The notes beneath the pieces were generated by a model that worked only from the letters and a program-made list of their open reading frames with translations, was not told the DNA's origin and searched no databases. The position numbers and the translations under genes were made by a program. From positions 1 to 64,000 of the forward strand of contig JANXBW010000006.1 of the NCBI GenBank assembly GCA_025060325.1: DNA of 64,000 nt, given 5' to 3'. Within the stretch, counting starts at the first letter, position 1. Every line of letters starts with the position of its first letter. The stretch is from Thermoguttaceae bacterium (GTDB lineage Bacteria > Planctomycetota > Planctomycetia > Pirellulales > Thermoguttaceae). Shown piece after piece: positions 58,828-64,000 of the stretch.

Positions 58828-58870
58828 AGGGCCACCTGAGCCTTCGGCTTGGGTGGCCCTGGAGTTTTTT
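58828..58870 (+). terminator. Strong rho-independent terminator
   Basis: AGGGCCACCTGAGCC (58828-58842) pairs with GGCTTGGGTGGCCCT (58846-58860), two G-T pairs, across a 3-base loop, followed by GGAGTTTTTT. Confidence 0.93.
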
Positions 58871-59582
58871 AGGGAAACTCTCGCCTTTGACCTGAGCCGG
58901 CAAAAGTCCCCGTCGCCCCCTTAAATATTTGTGTTTACCCTTCGCTCTCGTCCTCTACGAAGCTTGGCCTAGTCAAGGCAGCCCACCTTGGCCCTAGCAA
59001 ATAGTGGTTCTTTTAAGGAACCTTTTCAATTTGTAGAGGCAGCTCACCCTAAATAGCTTCTTTCCGGGTGGTTCTTGGGCTCCGCGTGCCGGCCGGCCAG
59101 CTGGCAAAGCGCTTCTCCGTGCCAGTCTTATCTTCGGCAGTGCCTGGCCGTGACCGAGTCAGCTAAGACAATCCTTCTCCCTCCGGCGGGCTGATTTAGT
59201 TCTACCCGGTTTCTTCCCGAGGCTAAAATCGGCCTTGAAAATAGCCGGGTGCGCTTTTGACAACAAACCTGAGAGCGCGGGAAAAAGGCCCGGAGTGCGT
59301 AATGCTCAATCGGGCTGAGATTCCACCCCGTTGGCGGTGTCAAGTTCCAAAAGCTATGGGCCGGGTCAAAAGGATTTGAGGCTCACCGGGGTATAGTCCA
59401 TCCTCTCCCCCAAGCGGTGCAGCCGGGGGACATTAACCGGGTTCGAAAGGCACTGGGGCCACCGTCAGCGGGGAAGTCCGAAGAGGTGGGTCAAGTCCGC
59501 GAGCTATCTACGGTAGTTCCGAGCTAAATCTCCCGACGGTGATTGGTGGAAGCTTTCCGGCGACAGTCGAGGGTTTTTGACG
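58871..59582. other. Gap of about 700 bases before the epimerase gene
   Basis: No gene or RNA that I can support. A GGTTCGAA at about 59440 resembles a tRNA T-loop, but the flanking bases do not form a T-stem. Confidence 0.4.
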
Positions 59583-60329
59583 ATGAAGATTCTCCTCCTT
59601 GGTGCTAATGGCTACATGGGGCCACATGTGGTGCGGAAGCTTGCTCCCCGTCACAGGTTGCGGATCACTGATATCCGCCCGGCACCTGAGGAAATTCGCC
59701 AGGCTTTTCCCGATCAAGAATATCGGGATGTGGACATTACGGTGCGGGAGCAAGTGTTTGCCGCTGCCGAGGGGATGGATGCCATCGTCAACTTGGCCGT
59801 GGTGCGGCAGGATCCGGTCCTTGCGTTCCGGGTGAATACTTTGGGATGTCTTTATGTGATGGAAGCGGCGGCGCATTTCGGGATCCGCCGGGTGATAAAC
59901 ACCGGCCCTCATTTCACCGTGGCCGGTCCCAGCTTTGAGGAATTCGACTTTGGCATCCCGCCCGATGTGCCCCCGCACCCGGGTGTGGGACTGTATCCGC
60001 TGAGCAAGTCCCTCGGGCAGGAGATTTGCCGGCTTTTTGCCGAGCGGTTTGACATCTATGTAATTACGCTTTTGTTCTATATCCTGCGGGATAAAGGCGA
60101 GCTTCGCCGCGGTGGGGGAGGAATCCCGTTTATTGTCAGCTGGGAGGACTGTGCCGAGGCCTTCCGCTTAGCTTTGGAGATAGAGGAGGCCAAACTACCC
60201 TCCCGGTGTGAGGTCTTTTTCATCCACGGCAGGGTTCCGCAGGGTAAGTTTCGGGTGGACAAAGCGGAGGCCATTCTCGGCTTTCGGCCCCAGGACGACG
60301 TGTCGGTGTTATGGCGCCGGCCCGATTAA
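59583..60329 (+). CDS. NAD-dependent epimerase/dehydratase-like protein
   Basis: A 248-residue extended short-chain dehydrogenase. The Rossmann motif is LLGANGYMGPHV, the catalytic Tyr/Lys pair lies in YPLSKSLGQ, and the central NLAVVRQDPVLAFRVN and VINTGPHF strands are typical. It acts on a nucleotide sugar or similar hydroxy compound; which one cannot be told. It is shorter than the usual 310 residues because the C-terminal substrate domain is reduced. GAGGG 9 bases before the ATG at 59583 is the only ribosome-like signal. Confidence 0.85.
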   Translation: MKILLLGANGYMGPHVVRKLAPRHRLRITDIRPAPEEIRQAFPDQEYRDVDITVREQVFAAAEGMDAIVNLAVVRQDPVLAFRVNTLGCLYVMEAAAHFGIRRVINTGPHFTVAGPSFEEFDFGIPPDVPPHPGVGLYPLSKSLGQEICRLFAERFDIYVITLLFYILRDKGELRRGGGGIPFIVSWEDCAEAFRLALEIEEAKLPSRCEVFFIHGRVPQGKFRVDKAEAILGFRPQDDVSVLWRRPD

Positions 60330-60543
60330 GGACGTTTAGCCCGCTGTGCCGGGGCCAGGCGGTACCCATGCAGCCGATGGGACCCCACGGAGGGTTGTCC
60401 TTTTAACCAAGAAGCGCGAAAGCTTTCCCGCGAAAGCAGCCGAGATCGCATAGGCACGGGAAGGGGAATCGAACTTGCTCGGTCGGTGCGCTCCTTAAAC
60501 ATTTGCCGCACCGAATTTGCCGCCTCAGTAAGGGATCGCGTCC

Positions 60544-62454
60544 ATGCACGGTCTTGTGGCGGCTTCTCCGATCTTAGTGGTGCTCGTTCTGCTCGTGGTA
60601 TGCCGATGGCCTGCTTGTCGCACGATGGTAATAGTGCTTATCGGTATGGCAGCCGTCGGCGCCTTTTATTGGCGGGTGCCGTGGGGATGGATGGGGGCAG
60701 CGGTGGTAGAAGGCCTGGCCATAGCCGGAACTCTCCTTTACATCATTTTCGGCGCCCTCTTGCTCTTGTACGTTCTTAAGCATTCAGGGGCGGTGGAGGC
60801 GATCCGTGCTGCCTTCGCCGGTATTACCCCGGACCGCCGGCTTCAGGCAGTGATCGTGGCTTGGGGATTCGGGGGGTTTATCGAGGGGGCCTCCGGCTTC
60901 GGCACGCCGGCGGCGGTCGCCGGACCGCTTCTTGTGATCCTCGGTTTTCCTCCGATGGCAGCGGCCGTCAGTACGTTGATAATCCAGAGTATGCCCGTCT
61001 CCTTTGGGGCCCTCGGCACGCCCATCCTCTTGGGAGTGCACAAGGGTTTAGAGGGTCAACCCGCTGTCCAGACTTACTTGAGCCACTCGGCGGAGCGCTT
61101 CGCTACTAGTGGCTCCTCAACAAGAACGCCGAGCCGGACGCCGGCCCGAGGATGGACGCAAACCTACAGCTCGGAAAGTTCCCGGGACGAGGCCAGCTTT
61201 GAGCTTCTTCTGTATCAAATCGGGGTGCGCACGGCTACGCTTCATGCCGTGATTGGTGCCCTCATCCCTTTGATAATGGTCTGCGTGTTGACAGGATTTT
61301 TTGGCGCTACTCCCTCCGTCCGGGCGGGGCTAGAGGCGTGGCGATTTGCCTTGTTTGGTGGCCTGGTGTTTGCTACCACCTACTGGACCTGCGCTATTCT
61401 GCTGGGACCGCGCTTTCCGAGTATCGTTGGCGGTTTTGTCACTACGGCAGTAAGTGCCCTGGCGGCCCGGCGGGGGTGGTTTCGGCCGAAAAGCCTCTGG
61501 GATTTTCCGGACCCGATTTCCTGGCCGACTGTGTGGGGAGAGCGGGGCAGAACCGCAGCACCTCAGCAGTACCATGCCGGCCAGGATCATCCCAACTCTT
61601 GCCCCTCGGTGACTAGCCACATTCAACTAGGGGATTTGCCCGAGGCAGCTTCCGGCATGCCGGGTCGGGGATCACCCTCCCCGGGGGAAGTGGGAACTTT
61701 GCAGGCGGCGGTCGCAACTGGGCGCAATATCACCCCGTTGGCCGCCCTTTTGCCTTATGTATTGGTGGCGTGCCTTCTCATTGGGGAACAAATTCCGGCG
61801 GTGAAAAGCGTGCTTGCGCAGTGGGAGTGGGGCCCAGCGGTATTGGCGGCCACGGGGGGTAAGTCCATTTCGCTGCGATGGAACATGGCGACCTCGCCGG
61901 GCACGGTGCTCATCCTGGTTGCTCTCCTTAGCACGGCCTTTTATCGCTTAGGGTGGGGCGAGATTCGCCAGGTCTTCGCGGAGACATCTGTTCGCGTGCT
62001 TCGTGCCGCGGCCGCTTTGATCTTCGCCGTGCCTGCTGTACGGATTTTTATCCATTCGGGCGTCAACGCGGCGGGGCTGGGCAGTATGCCGGAAGAATTA
62101 GCTCGGGCGGTGGCGGAGATCGTGGGGCCGGCTTGGCCAGGATTTGCCGCTGTCATCGGGGCTTTAGGGGCTTTTGTCGCTGGCAGTAATACTGTCAGCA
62201 ACATGACTTTTGCTTTGTTCCAATTTGAGGTAGCCTTACGGATCGGGCTTGATCCTCGCTGGATTGTTGCCCTGCAAGCCGTCGGTGGAGCTGCCGGCAA
62301 CATGGTTTGCGTCCACAACGTAGTGGCGGCCTCGGCGACGGTGGGCTTAACCGGCCGGGAAGGGATCATTATCCGCCGGACCTTTTTGCCCACTATCTAT
62401 TACTTATCTGCCGCGGGCCTTTTAGGCCTTGTGATCACCCACTGGCTAAGGTAG
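60544..62454 (+). CDS. L-lactate permease family transporter
   Basis: A 636-residue membrane carrier of the LctP/LldP family, which takes up lactate or glycolate with protons. Landmarks: GFGGFIEGASGFGTPAAVAGPLL and SMPVSFGALGTPILLG in the first half, and GAFVAGSNTVSNMTFALFQF, GAAGNMVCVHNVVAASATVG near the end. Two low-complexity Ser/Thr/Pro/Arg-rich insertions (about residues 183-218 and 325-400) make it longer than the usual 550. AAGGGA 8 bases before the ATG supports the start. The epimerase gene upstream is not obviously linked. Confidence 0.92.
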   Translation: MHGLVAASPILVVLVLLVVCRWPACRTMVIVLIGMAAVGAFYWRVPWGWMGAAVVEGLAIAGTLLYIIFGALLLLYVLKHSGAVEAIRAAFAGITPDRRLQAVIVAWGFGGFIEGASGFGTPAAVAGPLLVILGFPPMAAAVSTLIIQSMPVSFGALGTPILLGVHKGLEGQPAVQTYLSHSAERFATSGSSTRTPSRTPARGWTQTYSSESSRDEASFELLLYQIGVRTATLHAVIGALIPLIMVCVLTGFFGATPSVRAGLEAWRFALFGGLVFATTYWTCAILLGPRFPSIVGGFVTTAVSALAARRGWFRPKSLWDFPDPISWPTVWGERGRTAAPQQYHAGQDHPNSCPSVTSHIQLGDLPEAASGMPGRGSPSPGEVGTLQAAVATGRNITPLAALLPYVLVACLLIGEQIPAVKSVLAQWEWGPAVLAATGGKSISLRWNMATSPGTVLILVALLSTAFYRLGWGEIRQVFAETSVRVLRAAAALIFAVPAVRIFIHSGVNAAGLGSMPEELARAVAEIVGPAWPGFAAVIGALGAFVAGSNTVSNMTFALFQFEVALRIGLDPRWIVALQAVGGAAGNMVCVHNVVAASATVGLTGREGIIIRRTFLPTIYYLSAAGLLGLVITHWLR

Positions 62455-62574
62455 CACTCCGGGTGCCTCGGAACGCGGCACTGACCAAGCGAAAAGTCAT
62501 GGGACATTTCTAGGTGACCCCCACGGCGGACCAGTTCCGTAAGCGTCTTTGGCTTCAAAGTCTTGGTTTCCCGG

Positions 62575-63327
62575 ATGTTTATGTTTCACCCGTCAACTAG
62601 CCAGGCACATCCTCCGGTCGATCGCGAGGTGCTCCTGCGACTGGAGGGCGTTAGTCGACGGTTCGCGGCCGGCCAGGTTGCCGTCGAGGCCCTTCGGGGG
62701 ATAGAGCTTGAGATCTACTCAGGTGAACTGCTCGTGATCGTCGGACCTAGCGGCTCCGGAAAGAGCACGCTCCTTAATCTTTTAGGTGGGCTTGATCGGC
62801 CCACGACCGGGCGAATCTTTTTCGGGGGGATGGAGCTTACGGCGCTGAATGAGCGACAGTTGACTTTTTATCGCCGGCGGGAAGTGGGAGTGATCTTTCA
62901 GTTTTTCCATTTGGTGCCCACCCTGACAGCCCGCGAAAACGTCCAACTTGCGGCGGAACTCGTCCCTCGGCCACGCGATCCCGATGAGATGCTGCGACTG
63001 GTTGGCCTGGAAGACCGGGCCAACCACTTTCCTCCACAACTGTCTGGCGGTGAGCAACAACGGGTGGCGATCGCCCGGGCACTGGTTAAGGATCCTCGGC
63101 TCCTCTTGTGTGACGAGCCGACCGGTGCCTTGGACTATCAAGCTGGCAAGCGCGTCCTGGGGGTTTTGGCGAAGCTAAAGAACACCCTGGGCAAGACCGT
63201 TGTGCTGATTACGCATAATCAAGCGATCGCTGCCTTAGGGGATCGGGTCGTTCGGCTGCGAAGTGGCGAAATTGTCGATGTCATTGTCAACCCTCACCCT
63301 GCCCCAGCAGAAGAGATCGTCTGGTGA
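62575..63327 (+). CDS. ABC transporter ATP-binding protein (LolD/MacB type)
   Basis: A 250-residue nucleotide-binding subunit. Walker [11 protein letters not shown]-loop [14 protein letters not shown], signature [15 protein letters not shown], Walker [13 protein letters not shown] and the switch His in LITHNQAIA are all intact. The sequence is of the lipoprotein-release/macrolide-export group, whose permeases are FtsX-like, and such a permease gene follows at 63538. I start at ATG 62575; no clear ribosome site is visible and nearby in-frame ATGs are equal candidates. Confidence 0.92.
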   Translation: MFMFHPSTSQAHPPVDREVLLRLEGVSRRFAAGQVAVEALRGIELEIYSGELLVIVGPSGSGKSTLLNLLGGLDRPTTGRIFFGGMELTALNERQLTFYRRREVGVIFQFFHLVPTLTARENVQLAAELVPRPRDPDEMLRLVGLEDRANHFPPQLSGGEQQRVAIARALVKDPRLLLCDEPTGALDYQAGKRVLGVLAKLKNTLGKTVVLITHNQAIAALGDRVVRLRSGEIVDVIVNPHPAPAEEIVW

Positions 63328-63537
63328 GCTTAGGTCACCGTCCTAAGACCGGGAAGATTTACGCCACGCCGCCGGATAGATGTACAAAGCACCCTCTGTC
63401 ACCGCAGCAACCGCACGCGTTGCTGCCCCGGGCTGTCAAAATGATTGCGGTATGCCCGACTTACTCGGCCGATGACGATCGCCGTCGCGCTGGGTGGCGG
63501 AATACCTTGAGAATCTTCGAACAGGGTGTCTTTAGCG

Positions 63538-64000
63538 GTGAGTGTTCTTAATCGGAAGCTTTGGCGAGACTTGGGACAACTGGCCGGCAGTTTGGCCGCG
63601 GTGGCCGTACTCATGGCCTTGGGCAATGCTGCCTTCATCACCTTGGCAAGTGCCTACCGCAATCTGGAGGGAGCGCGACGGGAATATTACGCCCAGTGCC
63701 GGATGGCAGACTTTTGGGTTCAGTGTGAGCGGGTACCGCGGACGCTCCTCACCAGGGTGGCGTCTGTGGCAGGAGTGGGCAGCTGGGAGGCACGGATCGT
63801 GAAATACGTGTCGGTTTTTATGCCGGGGCAAAACCTCCCCGCAGGTGGGCTTGCGGTTTCCCTCCCCGACGACCGTCTCCCAAACGTAAACAGAATTGTG
63901 CTTCTTCAAGGGCGGTATTTTGACGGGTTGGGTAGGAGGCAGGTGATCGTCGGTCGGCCCTTTGCCCGCCATTACCAGCTTCGGCTAGGGGATCGCTTGC
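63538..64000 (+). CDS. FtsX-like ABC transporter permease, N-terminal part (cut by window end)
   Basis: The frame opens at GTG 63538 (or GTG 63526) and runs off the right edge, so 154 residues are seen. SVLNRKLWRDLGQLAGSLAA leads into a first membrane helix, then a periplasmic domain (EYYAQCRMADFWVQCERVPR, QGRYFDGLGRRQVIVGRPFA). This is the usual start of FtsX/MacB-type permeases that export lipoproteins, lipids or drugs. It follows the ATPase gene by 210 bases on the same strand, so the pair is one transporter. Its other membrane segments lie outside the window. Confidence 0.85.
   Translation, partial: MSVLNRKLWRDLGQLAGSLAAVAVLMALGNAAFITLASAYRNLEGARREYYAQCRMADFWVQCERVPRTLLTRVASVAGVGSWEARIVKYVSVFMPGQNLPAGGLAVSLPDDRLPNVNRIVLLQGRYFDGLGRRQVIVGRPFARHYQLRLGDRL

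Noticed and set aside
59430-59460. A tRNA-like GGTTCGAA word
   Set aside because: The flanking bases cannot form a T-stem, and no acceptor or anticodon arm is present.

Overview
The window reads as a stretch of chromosome from a planctomycete, probably of the order Pirellulales; a thermophilic Thermoguttaceae-type organism is my best guess, but that placement is inference. The support is two DUF1559 pseudopilin-like proteins with the planctomycete N-terminal motif and C-terminal H-x9-DG box, an HzsA-related diheme protein, many short secreted proteins and lipoproteins of planctomycete type, a Tat-exported Gfo/Idh/MocA oxidoreductase, GC-rich DNA and long intergenic gaps. I found no tRNA, rRNA, insertion sequence, prophage or CRISPR array.

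Layout. 1-2741: two DUF1559 proteins flanking a lipoprotein. 3425-9271: an orphan NarL-type regulator, a sugar isomerase/epimerase-like protein, a secreted protein, and a Mur-ligase-fold protein that has lost its ATP-binding loop. 10357-14356: a compact type II fatty-acid cluster on the + strand (FabZ-like, FabG, long acyl carrier protein, second FabZ-like lacking the catalytic His, FabF-like). 15465-16565: two exported cysteine-rich proteins, one metallothionein-like with 36 cysteines. 18403-23961 (- strand): gyrB, a DciA/DUF721 gene, dnaN and a DnaA-like gene, the usual neighbourhood of a replication origin, but the DnaA ATPase is degraded and no DnaA-box cluster is visible. 24329-34831: a PHP-type phosphatase, a gluzincin peptidase, a Ser/Thr kinase, a GH5-like hydrolase, a CDF metal exporter, an acetyl-xylan-esterase-like protein, a cupin and an M50 protease. 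35016-42432: guaA, surE, two small secreted proteins, a degenerate DNase-I-fold protein and an HD phosphohydrolase. 42530-53696: a GH26-like mannanase, a glycosyltransferase, the HzsA-related protein, the oxidoreductase, a DUF6259 glycosidase-like protein and a lipoprotein. 54180-64000: CstA, hslV-hslU, a 30-residue lysine-rich protein gene with its own leader and terminator, an epimerase, a lactate permease, and the start of an ABC transporter (ATPase plus FtsX-type permease cut by the window edge).

How the genes work together. The 10-14 kb cluster should build or modify an acyl chain on its own carrier protein. The 18-24 kb block is chromosome-maintenance machinery. The GH26, GH5, DUF6259 and esterase-like proteins, the CstA and lactate carriers and the epimerase fit a carbohydrate degrader with fermentative or organic-acid metabolism. 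The most unusual items are the ATPase-dead DnaA at the dnaN-gyrB locus, the Mur and DNase-I-fold pseudoenzymes, the cysteine-packed exported protein, and the tiny lysine-rich gene with a structured 5' leader.
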